A stretch of 11,556 nucleotides of DNA from Thermoplasmata archaeon (GCA_021796175.1 JAJYOM010000041.1:1-11556), one strand, 5' to 3'. Counted from the first letter of the stretch, positions 1 through 7,555 are shown. Notes: a model not told the origin generated them from the letters alone. Numbers and translations are program-made.

Positions 1-801
1 ACGATCGACAGGAGCTCCAGGTCAGTTCTGCTCATGGCGAGTGCAGATGGAGGTGTGGAGATAGAGGGCGTTCCGCATGATAAAATAACAATGGTTTCAG
101 TTCCTCCGTTCGGCTACTCCCCGTTCATAACGAAGATACTGAAGTCGCGCTTCGGGCTTGCTGATGAGCTGATGAAGCAGGTGGATGCACTTGCAGTGAG
201 CCTTTACACGATGTTCATTGCGGAGGACTGCGAGCTTGCCGAGATAAACCCGCTGGTTGTGACAAAGGACGGGAAAGTCATAGCAGCTGACTCGAAAATA
301 ACAGTCAATGACGATGCCCTGTTCAGGCACCCTGAATTCTCCGAGGACACCGACGATCTCACACCGCTGGAGCAGAGGGCAAGGGAGGAGGACATCGCAT
401 TTGTCCAGCTGGACGGCAACATAGGAGTCATAGCAAACGGGGCAGGGCTGACAATGGCCACACTCGACATACTGACAATAAACGGCGGAAAAGCAGGCAT
501 CTTCCTTGATCTTGGCGGGACAGACGATCCGAAGAAAGTTACAATGGCACTTGCGCTGATGAAGGATGCGAAGCCGGCAGTCATTTTCCTGAACATATTC
601 GGCGGAATCACCAAGTGCGATACGGTTGCAACCGGTGTCAGGGAGGCTGTGAAGACAATTGGCCTGGATATACCGATTGTTGCGAGGATACGCGGTGTAA
701 ACGACGACATAGCCAGGGAGATACTCAGGGAGATAGGCATTGAGTCATCCACAGATCTCATAGATGCAGCAAGGAAGGCGGTCAGGGCGGCGGTGAGCTG
801 A
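1..801 (+). CDS. sucC: Succinyl-CoA synthetase (ADP-forming) beta subunit, 3' part
   Basis: This is the beta subunit of succinyl-CoA ligase, the TCA-cycle enzyme that couples succinyl-CoA cleavage to nucleoside triphosphate synthesis in the cytoplasm. The reading frame is open from base 1 (TIDRSSRSVLLMAS...), so the gene is cut by the window edge. About 266 C-terminal residues are present of a family length near 385. Visible family motifs are MASADGGVEIE (34-66), the metal-binding EINPL (Glu at 241-243, Asn at 247-249) with a following Asp at 289-291, DGNIGVIANGAGL, and the C-terminal ligase-domain signature NIFGGITKCD. The ATG at 34 is internal to the family alignment and should not be taken as the start. 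The TGA stop overlaps the sucD start by one base (TGATG), so the two genes are co-transcribed and probably translationally coupled. Identification is firm; nucleotide preference (ADP or GDP) cannot be read here. Confidence 0.95.
   Translation, partial: TIDRSSRSVLLMASADGGVEIEGVPHDKITMVSVPPFGYSPFITKILKSRFGLADELMKQVDALAVSLYTMFIAEDCELAEINPLVVTKDGKVIAADSKITVNDDALFRHPEFSEDTDDLTPLEQRAREEDIAFVQLDGNIGVIANGAGLTMATLDILTINGGKAGIFLDLGGTDDPKKVTMALALMKDAKPAVIFLNIFGGITKCDTVATGVREAVKTIGLDIPIVARIRGVNDDIAREILREIGIESSTDLIDAARKAVRAAVS
792..796 (+). promoter_or_regulatory. Shine-Dalgarno sequence for sucD
   Basis: GGTGA lies inside the last codons of sucC, four bases before the sucD ATG. It matches the core of the archaeal GGAGGTGATC consensus. 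It supports the ATG at 801 and internal-cistron translation. Confidence 0.6.
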
Positions 802-1670
802 TGGCGATAATAGTCGGACCGGACACGAAAGTTGTCGTGCAGGGGATAACCGGTCACCAGGGCCAGTTCCATGCAAAGTCAATGAGGGAGTTTGGGACGA
901 AGGTGGTTGCAGGCGTCACGCCGGGGAAAGGCGGATCTGATGTCGACGGAGTGCCTGTCTACGATACAGTGGCCGAAGCAGCGGCACAGACCGGCGCGAA
1001 CACTTCATGCATATTCGTGCCGGCCAGGTTTGCAAAGGACGCAGTCTTCGAGGCAGTGAATGCGGGGCTTGAGCTCGTTGTGGTTATCACCGAGCACATA
1101 CCTTTCCTGGACGCAATGCAGTTCGTCAGCTATTCAAAGCTGAAAGGCACAACAGTAATCGGGCCGAACTGTCCAGGAGTCACTTCCCCCGAGTTCGGAA
1201 AGGTGGGCATAATGCCATCCAAGATGTTCGCAAGGGGAGATGTGGGAGTCATTTCAAGGAGCGGCACACTCACATACGAAATTGTAAACGCGCTTAGCGA
1301 GAGCGGCATCGGCCAGACGACATGCGTCGGGATTGGCGGCGATCCAATAATCGGATCGAACTTTGTGGAGATACTGTCCCGGTTCGAGGAGGACAGCAGG
1401 ACCGAGAGGATCGTCATGGTCGGCGAGATCGGCGGAACGGCGGAGGAGGAGGCTGCGGACTACATACGCGAGCATGTTACCAAGCCTGTATACGCATACA
1501 TAGCCGGCCGGAGCGCCCCTCCGGGAAAGAGGATGGGACACGCTGGCGCGATAATCAACAGGGGCAGGGGAACCGCAGAAAGCAAGATACAGGCGCTGGA
1601 GTCGGCCGGCGTCAGCGTCGCAACGCTGCCTACCGACATACCGGCGATGCTTCTGGGGAAAAACAGGTGA
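801..1670 (+). CDS. sucD: Succinyl-CoA synthetase alpha subunit
   Basis: The alpha subunit binds CoA and carries the phosphohistidine of succinyl-CoA synthetase; it works as a complex with SucC from the gene just upstream. The 289-residue length is the normal family length. The Rossmann CoA-binding domain shows GITGHQGQFH at residues 15-24. GPNCPG is at 121-126. The active-site motif GKRMGHAGAII places the phosphorylated histidine at residue 247, matching His246 of E. coli SucD. The C-terminal part (VATLPTDIPAMLL) is also typical. The ATG overlaps the sucC stop and has a Shine-Dalgarno match in front. The stop codon is one base from the stop of the convergent DNA ligase gene. Nothing is missing or broken. 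Confidence 0.97.
   Translation: MAIIVGPDTKVVVQGITGHQGQFHAKSMREFGTKVVAGVTPGKGGSDVDGVPVYDTVAEAAAQTGANTSCIFVPARFAKDAVFEAVNAGLELVVVITEHIPFLDAMQFVSYSKLKGTTVIGPNCPGVTSPEFGKVGIMPSKMFARGDVGVISRSGTLTYEIVNALSESGIGQTTCVGIGGDPIIGSNFVEILSRFEEDSRTERIVMVGEIGGTAEEEAADYIREHVTKPVYAYIAGRSAPPGKRMGHAGAIINRGRGTAESKIQALESAGVSVATLPTDIPAMLLGKNR
1659..1663 (-). terminator. Possible oligo-T terminator of the ligase gene
   Basis: On the minus strand a run of five T follows the ligase stop by 8 bases (CTGTTTTTCCCC). Archaeal termination often occurs at oligo-T runs without a hairpin. This one lies inside the last codons of sucD, so it could serve ligase without intergenic space. The run is short, so the call is weak. 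Confidence 0.25.
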
Positions 1671-1671
1671 G

Positions 1672-3429
1672 TCAATCTGTCTTCTTGAGCTGCATGCGGT
1701 ACATCTCCAGTATTTCCCTGCTGGTTGTGGCATCATAGGCACCCTTGTCCTTCCTGAAGTTGCCCGTGAACCTGGGGAATCGGATGGCGAGGCCGAAATC
1801 CTTTCTTACCTCATTCCAGCAGCAGGTATGCACAGGGCTGTGCGTGATCTCGGCTCCTAGAACCTCCAGAACGAGTCCGGGCCTGAACCAGAAGTCGGCG
1901 ACAGCCCTGCTCTCCACAGATGCATGCCTGGCTTCCAGCGAATACTGCCTCAGCATTTCCGGCAGCGCCGCAAGCGTCTCGTCGTCGAAACCGCTGCCCA
2001 GCTTTGTAACAGTTTCGAAGACATCCTTCGTTTTGTTGTAAGTCGCCATAAGCAGAGCGCCATATGTTCCGCTCCTCCTTCCTCTTCCTGCAAATGCCCC
2101 GACAACAACAAGGTCGACTGTATCAATCATTTCGGCCTTGTAATCCTTCTTGTACTTTATCCAGAGCCAGCCCCTGGCGCCGGCCTGATAGACAGAATCC
2201 CCGGACACAGATTTTGCAACAATCCCCTCGCATCCGGACTCAAGCGACTGGGAGAAAAAAGCTTCCGCCTCTTCAACCGAGTCTGTAACAATCATCGTTG
2301 ATGTCTTCACGCGCTCGCTCTTTCCAACAGACTCCTCAAGCTTACTCCTCCTCTCGCTGAATGGCCTGCCTGTGTAGTCCTCCCCGTCATACAGAAGGAG
2401 GTCGAATAGGAACAGCGTAACTGGAAACTCCTCCACAGCCTCCATGACAGCATGCTTCCTTCCCCTGCGCCTTGATACTACCTGGAACGGAAGGATCTCG
2501 CCGGTGTTCGTGTCCACCGGGACGCACTCGCCCTCGATGATGCCTGTCTTCCCCCTGAACGCCTCCGCCACCGCCTCAACCATTTCAGGGAACTGTCCGG
2601 TCAGCTCCTCGAGCTGCCTTGAGAACAGGCGGACCTTTCCATGGTCTATGTGTGCCTGCATCCTCAGTCCATCATACTTGTAGTCGAATGCGGCCCTCCC
2701 TCCCATCTTCTCCAGTATTTCGCTGATTCCCGGGAGTCTCTCCGCCAGCATGGACCTCACCGGCACATTTACCCTGAGCTTCAGTTTCCTCAGGCCGGCA
2801 ATTCCATCCGTGCACAGCATTGTGGCCACAGCCCCCAGATCGCTTGTTATGTTGTATGCCCTCTCGACTTCATCCTTGTCCGCCCTGGAGGCAAATGTGA
2901 CTGCAAGCGCCTCCACAAGCGTCATCGCCGCAACGCCGATTCTCATCTTTCCTATGACTATGCGGAGGATGTACTTCGCCTCCCTGGGCGTCGAGGAGGA
3001 AAGCAGATTGGCCAGCATCCTGACCTTCTGCTCCTGAGAACCAGCGCCCGTCGCTCCGGTGATCTCCGACAGCATTTCGTGAACGCCGTTGACTGTGAGT
3101 TCGCCTCCGCCCAGACTGCTGACGGACGCCCTGGACATGAGCTCTTCGCCGACGATTCCGATGTCCCCCTTTTCCTTGTACATTGACTCGACCCCTGCGG
3201 CATCGGCCCGTGAGACTGCGGCCAGCGTCCTGAGCGCCATCTTCTCGGCCATCCCTATCTTTTCCTGGAAGAAGTCAGGGAACAGCCTGCCATGCGTCAT
3301 GTAGACGACATTTGCTATCTCGTCACATCCGGACTTCTTCAGCATGTCGACAATCAGAGCGGTAATCTCAAGCCTCTTTGCTGTCGCCTCGACCTTCTCA
3401 TAGAATTCAGCTACTTCCCTGTACAGCAT
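1672..3429 (-). CDS. lig: ATP-dependent DNA ligase
   Basis: This enzyme seals nicks during Okazaki fragment joining and repair by adenylating itself, then the 5' phosphate. At 585 residues it has the length of archaeal replicative ligases (Lig1 type). The N-terminal alpha-helical DNA-binding domain covers roughly residues 1-230. The nucleotidyltransferase domain has motif I KYDG with the adenylated Lys251, motif III FSRQLEELT (269-277), motif IIIa around FLFDLLLYDG (340-349), motif IV EGIVAKS (401-407) and motif V WIKYKKDY (423-430). The C-terminal OB-fold ends with the RFPRF segment (550-554). All catalytic residues I looked for are present. The segment that in Pyrococcus ligase holds the PCNA-binding QKSFF motif aligns here to ASVSSL (101-106), which lacks the glutamine and aromatics. 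The ATG follows a TATA box by about 57 bases. The gene faces sucD tail to tail. Confidence 0.96.
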   Translation of the reverse strand: MLYREVAEFYEKVEATAKRLEITALIVDMLKKSGCDEIANVVYMTHGRLFPDFFQEKIGMAEKMALRTLAAVSRADAAGVESMYKEKGDIGIVGEELMSRASVSSLGGGELTVNGVHEMLSEITGATGAGSQEQKVRMLANLLSSSTPREAKYILRIVIGKMRIGVAAMTLVEALAVTFASRADKDEVERAYNITSDLGAVATMLCTDGIAGLRKLKLRVNVPVRSMLAERLPGISEILEKMGGRAAFDYKYDGLRMQAHIDHGKVRLFSRQLEELTGQFPEMVEAVAEAFRGKTGIIEGECVPVDTNTGEILPFQVVSRRRGRKHAVMEAVEEFPVTLFLFDLLLYDGEDYTGRPFSERRSKLEESVGKSERVKTSTMIVTDSVEEAEAFFSQSLESGCEGIVAKSVSGDSVYQAGARGWLWIKYKKDYKAEMIDTVDLVVVGAFAGRGRRSGTYGALLMATYNKTKDVFETVTKLGSGFDDETLAALPEMLRQYSLEARHASVESRAVADFWFRPGLVLEVLGAEITHSPVHTCCWNEVRKDFGLAIRFPRFTGNFRKDKGAYDATTSREILEMYRMQLKKTD

Positions 3430-3461
3430 TTAGGTCAGACTCGCAGCCCTTGAGGAGCAGA

Positions 3462-3475
3462 CAGCATGATTGCTG
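3462..3475. repeat. Short inverted repeat CAGCA-TGAT-TGCTG
   Basis: A perfect five-base inverted repeat with a four-base centre lies between the predicted ligase TATA box (3481-3491) and its predicted transcription start near 3460. That position would suit an operator, but a 5-base arm can arise by chance. Confidence 0.3.
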
Positions 3476-3480
3476 CATGG

Positions 3481-3491
3481 CTTTAATACAT
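3481..3491 (-). promoter_or_regulatory. TATA box of the ligase gene
   Basis: The minus strand reads ATGTATTAAAG, an acceptable archaeal TATA element. Its centre would place transcription start near 3460, giving a leader of about 30 bases. I see no Shine-Dalgarno match in that leader. The plus-strand reading (CTTTAATACATAT) could also act rightward. Confidence 0.4.
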
Positions 3492-3546
3492 ATTCCGGGG
3501 CGGACCGTGCAGTGATGCCGTCCGACAGGAATTATTCTGCAATAGG

Positions 3547-3555
3547 ATTAAATAT
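3547..3555 (+). promoter_or_regulatory. TATA box of the membrane-protein transcript
   Basis: ATTAAATAT preceded by purine-rich ATAGG (possible BRE) is a good archaeal TATA box. Usual spacing puts the transcription start at about 3577-3580, only a few bases before the ATG at 3583 of the short upstream ORF and about 65 bases before the main ATG. Confidence 0.5.
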
Positions 3556-3582
3556 GGTGCCATTCTCAATAGCAAATACAGA

Positions 3583-3636
3583 ATGGCCGTTGCACCGTCA
3601 TATCCATCGAGTGAAATGGCCAGTCCAGCGGGATGA
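3583..3636 (+). CDS. 17-codon upstream ORF (possible leader peptide)
   Basis: MAVAPSYPSSEMASPAG followed by TGA. The start sits 3-6 bases after the transcription start predicted from the TATA box at 3547-3555, so a near-leaderless message would begin by translating this ORF. It is in the same frame as the membrane protein at 3643 and is separated from it only by TGA, ACT and CAG. It may be a true leader peptide that couples translation to the next ORF. It may instead be the former N-terminus of the downstream protein cut off by a stop codon, or a chance ORF. It has no recognisable family. Confidence 0.3.
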   Translation: MAVAPSYPSSEMASPAG

Positions 3637-3642
3637 ACTCAG

Positions 3643-4179
3643 ATGGCAGTTGACGAATCCGGACAAGCCAGTGGCGGTTTCGCAACATTTTCCAGGATAC
3701 ACGCTGCGAGCCTCCGCTATTATGGCAGATTCGACGGCAGGGCGGGCTACTGGCTGGGCATACTGCTTGGTGTGGCAATCGGCCTGATCGATGTGTTCTT
3801 CCCGGGCTCGCTGCACAATTTCGCATACTACTTCTTCATCTACGGCTCCCTTGGTGTGCTGTCCGGCTACTTTGCAGCGATGACCTCCTACAGACTTTTC
3901 CTGATCAGGACACTGGGCATTGCATCCCTTTCAATGGGTTTCTGGGCTATCGCATGGTCTCTCTACTACTTCGCATTCAACTATGCGGAATGGTACAATA
4001 CATTCATCGCGACACGGAGCATAGGCATAGGTCTGGGTATCAGTGTCCCGATAGGAACATACCTCTTCAGCACGTTCGTCCAGTCTGCCGGGGGCGCCTT
4101 CCTTGTTTTCCTGACCACGCCAAGGATATATGACTCAATCATGGGCTGGGTGAAGAAGCGCATACTCAATTGGAACTGA
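3643..4179 (+). CDS. Four-helix membrane protein of unknown function
   Basis: I do not recognise a family. The 178-residue product has a polar N-terminus (about 1-33) and roughly four hydrophobic segments, near residues 35-54, 60-80, 88-113 and 126-157. It ends in a short basic tail (KKRILNWN). It is rich in Tyr, Phe and Gly, with no cysteine and no obvious catalytic or metal-binding motif, so it is an integral membrane protein of uncertain role. The ATG at 3643 is preceded by a weak Shine-Dalgarno-like GGGATGA (3630-3636), which also contains the stop of the upstream ORF. A real N-terminus further upstream is blocked by that in-frame TGA. It stands alone on its strand between ligase and the Hef-like helicase and ends 7 bases before the helicase stop. 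Its reading frame and hydrophobicity pattern make it a convincing gene. Confidence 0.8.
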   Translation: MAVDESGQASGGFATFSRIHAASLRYYGRFDGRAGYWLGILLGVAIGLIDVFFPGSLHNFAYYFFIYGSLGVLSGYFAAMTSYRLFLIRTLGIASLSMGFWAIAWSLYYFAFNYAEWYNTFIATRSIGIGLGISVPIGTYLFSTFVQSAGGAFLVFLTTPRIYDSIMGWVKKRILNWN

Positions 4180-4186
4180 ACACAGG

Positions 4187-5764
4187 TCAGAAGTCGAACA
4201 GCTTCTTCTGCTTCTCCGGCACTTCCCTCTGCCGGGGAGTCCTTCCCTGAAGCTTCCAGTTAAGGCTCATCAGCGCGTCCTTCATCGCCCTCTCCTTTCT
4301 CTTTGAGGAGTAGTAGTAGCCCTCGTCCTTCGTCCCTGTTGTTATAAGGACAACTACCTTGCCGGCCCTCAGTCTTCCGGTCCTCCCTTTCCTCTGTATG
4401 GTCCGTATCTCCGACGGCACCGGTTCGAAGAAGATGACCATGTCGGTGGAGGTGATGTCAAGCCCCTCCTCCCCGACTGAGGTGCTGATGAGAACATTCG
4501 CCTCTCCCGAGGCAAACCTGTTTATGACATCTATCTGCTCCTTCTGCTTCAGTCCCTTCTTTCCACCCCTGGCGCTCTGCCCAATGAGTTTCAGCGGCCG
4601 CGCCCCCGTCATCGATGAAACGGCTGCGTAAACTGCATCGGCACTGTCCCTGTACTGTGTGAAGACCATGATCCTGCTCGACGGATTATTGAGGAACTGG
4701 CCCGCAACAGTTTCCTTCACCTTCTCCATCTTCGGATGTTCCGCGGTCACTCCACTGAGCTGCTGCTCAACGGTCCTGAAGTGTTCATCAGAAACAATTG
4801 AAACAGACGCCTTAGACTTCTTCCCTGCCGCCTCATCCATTAGTTTTGAAATGTACTTCCGGAGCGCATGCACGGACTGGGTTTCTGCCAGGTCTATGCC
4901 ATGTGCTATCTTGATCGCCTCGGACTGTATCCTCAGCGCATCGTACATCGACCTGTTCCTGTGTCCTGAGGCGAGCTCGTCGCTTATCCTTCTTCCAGCA
5001 CCCAGCAGCTCCTTTGTCGTGCCGCCAAAATCCTCCGCAAGGAATTCCATTCTTTTCAGTGCATCAACCCGCCTGGCCAGCATCTGCCGCAGTTCCGATG
5101 AAATGCGCCTCAGCGTTTCCGGCAGCTTGACCTCTATCCAGCGGACCGCAATGTCCTGGACGTAAGGTTCTACATCAGGGTCGTCCTCGGTCCTCGCTTC
5201 TATTCTCTTTATTCCCAGTGTCTGACAGATGTTCTCGACTGCCTGCAAATCGCTGCCGGGGGATGCAGTCATTCCCAGGACCAGCCCCTCCGGTTTCTCT
5301 TTCCCGTATATGCCTGCTATGTGAACATAAGCGTACTCGCCTGCAGCCCTGTGGCATTCATCGAATACAAGGAGTGAGAAGTCCCTGAGCCAGACGCTGC
5401 CGGACAATATGTCATTTTCAACCACCTGCGGCGTTGAAACAACAATCCTCGCCTTCTTCCACCAATCGTGTCTGTGCTCAGGGCTGAGTTCACCTGTCAT
5501 GACAGCTATCTCCCCCTCAGGGAGGGAAAGCTTCTCAGTCAGGAATGCGAAATGCTGCTCCACAAGCGGCTTGGTCGGAGCCATGAAAAGTACTCTCCCG
5601 CCCTCAGTCCACAGGACACTGTCAATAACCTTCAGCGCGATGACAGTCTTCCCCAACCCTGTTGGTAGGACAACGAGTGTGGATTCCTTCGCGGCCACCC
5701 GGGCTATATTTTCCTGGTAGAGCCTCTCGGAAATGACACCTTCCCTTATGAAACTCAGTTTCAT
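4187..5764 (-). CDS. Hef/FANCM-type DNA repair helicase, without nuclease domain
   Basis: This is an SF2 helicase of the Hef/FANCM/Mph1 group, which acts on stalled forks and branched DNA. RecA-like domain 1 shows Walker A PTGLGKT (34-40), motif Ia APTKPLVEQH (62-71), DECH (135-138) and TASPG (166-170). A helical insertion typical of Hef lies at about 190-345. Domain 2 includes VFTQYRDSADAV, ISTSVGEEGLDI and motif VI QRKGRTGR (457-464). Pyrococcus-type Hef is about 760 residues with a C-terminal XPF-like nuclease (ERKxxxD) and HhH region. Here the protein stops at 525 residues and has neither. The last seven residues, QKKLFDF (Q519, L522, F525), fit a PCNA-interacting peptide at the extreme C-terminus. 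The ATG at 5764 lies 27 bases from a TATA-like element, so the message is probably leaderless. Function is from family homology; the PIP-box is inferred. Confidence 0.92.
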   Translation of the reverse strand: MKLSFIREGVISERLYQENIARVAAKESTLVVLPTGLGKTVIALKVIDSVLWTEGGRVLFMAPTKPLVEQHFAFLTEKLSLPEGEIAVMTGELSPEHRHDWWKKARIVVSTPQVVENDILSGSVWLRDFSLLVFDECHRAAGEYAYVHIAGIYGKEKPEGLVLGMTASPGSDLQAVENICQTLGIKRIEARTEDDPDVEPYVQDIAVRWIEVKLPETLRRISSELRQMLARRVDALKRMEFLAEDFGGTTKELLGAGRRISDELASGHRNRSMYDALRIQSEAIKIAHGIDLAETQSVHALRKYISKLMDEAAGKKSKASVSIVSDEHFRTVEQQLSGVTAEHPKMEKVKETVAGQFLNNPSSRIMVFTQYRDSADAVYAAVSSMTGARPLKLIGQSARGGKKGLKQKEQIDVINRFASGEANVLISTSVGEEGLDITSTDMVIFFEPVPSEIRTIQRKGRTGRLRAGKVVVLITTGTKDEGYYYSSKRKERAMKDALMSLNWKLQGRTPRQREVPEKQKKLFDF

Positions 5765-5785
5765 CCGGACGTAGAGGACAGCAGC

Positions 5786-5797
5786 ATGTTATTAGCT
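5786..5797 (-). promoter_or_regulatory. TATA box of the helicase gene
   Basis: The minus strand reads GCTAATAACATG. The centre of TAATAA is 27 bases from the ATG, so transcription should begin at or one base before the start codon. This geometry suggests a leaderless message. Confidence 0.45.
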
Positions 5798-5842
5798 TTG
5801 CACAGTGCTGCCCGTCCGCATTGCTGCCCAACGGGGGGAAGC

Positions 5843-5852
5843 ATTAAGAAAT
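5843..5852 (+). promoter_or_regulatory. TATA box of gltX
   Basis: ATTAAGAAAT is centred about 32 bases before the ATG at 5879. It predicts a leader of roughly 6 bases, which argues for the 5879 start over the upstream in-frame ATG at 5786. Confidence 0.4.
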
Positions 5853-5878
5853 GCCCTTCTGTACCGTTTCACGTTATT

Positions 5879-7552
5879 ATGAGCGACGGCCAGGCTGAAG
5901 AGGCATTCATCGCCGCACTGCAGAACGCGTATGCCCACGAAGGCACCGCAGAAGTCAAGTCAGTCCTGGGAAGGCTGATGGCGAAGCTGAAGGGTGTTCC
6001 CGTAGGCGATGCACTGAAGCTCGCCGAGGAAGCTGTGAGGAGGGTGAACACGCTCACAGTGATGGAACAGGAGATTGAGCTTCAGAGGCTCGCGCCCCAG
6101 CTTCTTGTCAGGGAGAAGAAAGAGAAGGTTTCCAGGCTGAGGGAACTGGATGGTGCAGGTCCGGGTTTCACTGTGAGGCTGGCCCCTTACCCGTCGGGCG
6201 CACCGCACATAGGCAACACAAGGATGTTCATACTGAACGACGAGTATGCAAGGAAATACAGCGGTAAGCTCCTGCTTGTATTCGACGACACAATCGGCTC
6301 GGAGGAGAAATTTCCCGATGTCGAGTCGTACAGCCTGATAGAGGAGGGCCTTAAGTGGCTTGGCGTCAAGTGGGAAGGTGTTTACTACAAGTCAGACAGG
6401 CTGGACATATTCTATACGTGGGCCGAACGGCTCATACACGCAGGCATAGCGTATGTCTGCATGTGCGATGCCGAAACACTGAGGAAGAACAGGGAAGAGG
6501 GAAGCGAGTGCGTGCACAGGTCGCACACAGTGCAGCAGAACACCGGCTACTGGAAGATGATGGTGAACGGTGAGTACCGCGAGGGTGAAGCAGTGCTGAG
6601 GGCAAAGACGGATATGAGGCACAGAAACCCTGCCTTCAGGGACAGGGTGCTGTGCAGGATATCCGAAAGGGTCCATCCCCGGACGGGCACAAAGTACAGG
6701 GTGTGGCCGATGCTCGAGTTCTCGTGGGCTGTCGATGACATTGAACTCAGGATGACCCATGTCATCAGGGGCAAGGAACTCGTCATGGAGGACATGATGG
6801 AGAATTTCATATGGGACAGAATGGGTTTAAAGGGTCCCGTATTCGAGCACTTCGGCCTGCTAAGGCTGAAGGGTGTAAAGATAAGCAAGAGCAAATCAAG
6901 AGCGGAGGTGGCGAGCGGGGCCTATACCGGCTGGGACGACCCCAGGACATGGAGCCTGCAGTCGCTTGCAGCCAGGGGGTTCAGGCCCGAGGCGATAAGG
7001 AACTTTATACTGAGCCTGGGGATGAGCCTCGCCGACATTGAGGTGCCCATTGATTCAGTCTATTCAGAGAACAGGAGGCTGCTCGAGCCCGAGGCAAACA
7101 GATATTTCTTTGTCGACGAGCCGCAGCTGATATCGATTTCCGGCTTCGACGGAAACAGCGTCGTTGAGAGTTACCTGCATCCGGACCATCCTGAGAAGGG
7201 GCGCAGGCTCATAGAGGCAGGTAACAGCGTATATGTGTCTTCTGCCGACATGCGCTCATTCGGTGGAAGTGAAGTCAGGCTGAAGGACTTCTGTAATGTT
7301 GTTCTGCGTGCCGGGAAATCGGAGTTCACAGGAAAGGAGAACCGGGACCTGCAGCGCATCCAGTGGGTACCCTCAACGGGAAGCGTGAAATGCAGGGTCA
7401 TCATGCCGGACGGCAGCCGGGTAGAGGGGCTGGCGGAGGCCAATGTTGCAGCCATACCGCTGAACGTGCCGGTCCAGTTCGAAAGGTTCGGCTTCGTCAA
7501 CCCGAGGGGATGGGAAGGCGATGCCATGGTGTTCCACTTTGCACACGAATGA
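5879..7552 (+). CDS. gltX: Glutamyl-tRNA synthetase, archaeal type
   Basis: This class I synthetase charges tRNA-Glu. Archaeal members are usually non-discriminating and also make Glu-tRNA-Gln for the GatDE amidotransferase, which is inference here. With the ATG at 5879 the protein has 557 residues, the normal archaeal length. An N-terminal helical extension (1-95) typical of the archaeal/eukaryotic branch precedes the Rossmann fold. The HIGH motif is PHIGN (109-113) and the KMSKS loop is KISKS (334-338). A probable zinc site is formed by C194, C196, C211 and H213. The C-terminal part (about 395-557) is the beta-barrel anticodon-binding region of the GlnRS-like type. The frame is open upstream to an ATG at 5786, but those 31 extra codons would overlap the promoter and look non-coding (Cys- and Pro-rich, no family match). 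It ends three bases from the convergent cysS stop. Confidence 0.95.
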   Translation: MSDGQAEEAFIAALQNAYAHEGTAEVKSVLGRLMAKLKGVPVGDALKLAEEAVRRVNTLTVMEQEIELQRLAPQLLVREKKEKVSRLRELDGAGPGFTVRLAPYPSGAPHIGNTRMFILNDEYARKYSGKLLLVFDDTIGSEEKFPDVESYSLIEEGLKWLGVKWEGVYYKSDRLDIFYTWAERLIHAGIAYVCMCDAETLRKNREEGSECVHRSHTVQQNTGYWKMMVNGEYREGEAVLRAKTDMRHRNPAFRDRVLCRISERVHPRTGTKYRVWPMLEFSWAVDDIELRMTHVIRGKELVMEDMMENFIWDRMGLKGPVFEHFGLLRLKGVKISKSKSRAEVASGAYTGWDDPRTWSLQSLAARGFRPEAIRNFILSLGMSLADIEVPIDSVYSENRRLLEPEANRYFFVDEPQLISISGFDGNSVVESYLHPDHPEKGRRLIEAGNSVYVSSADMRSFGGSEVRLKDFCNVVLRAGKSEFTGKENRDLQRIQWVPSTGSVKCRVIMPDGSRVEGLAEANVAAIPLNVPVQFERFGFVNPRGWEGDAMVFHFAHE

Positions 7553-7555
7553 TAT

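Noticed and set aside
34..36. ATG at 34 as the sucC start
   Set aside because: The frame is open to base 1 and the upstream residues IDRSSRSVLL align with the SucC family, so the gene is cut by the window edge.
204..872. 222-codon minus-strand frame opposite sucC
   Set aside because: Antisense to a firmly identified gene; its Ser-rich composition comes from the complement of sucC codons, with no recognisable domain.
2641..3186. 181-codon plus-strand frame opposite the ligase gene
   Set aside because: Shadow of ligase codons, Arg/His/Pro-rich and without any family resemblance.
3634..3636. TGA as a selenocysteine codon joining the upstream ORF to the membrane protein
   Set aside because: No SECIS-like structure seen, no redox motif, and archaeal selenocysteine is known mainly from certain methanogens; a plain stop is simpler.
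5786..5878. Extended N-terminus of GluRS from the ATG at 5786
   Set aside because: The 31 extra codons run through the TATA-like element at 5843-5852 and resemble no synthetase N-terminus; the ATG at 5879 gives the normal family length.
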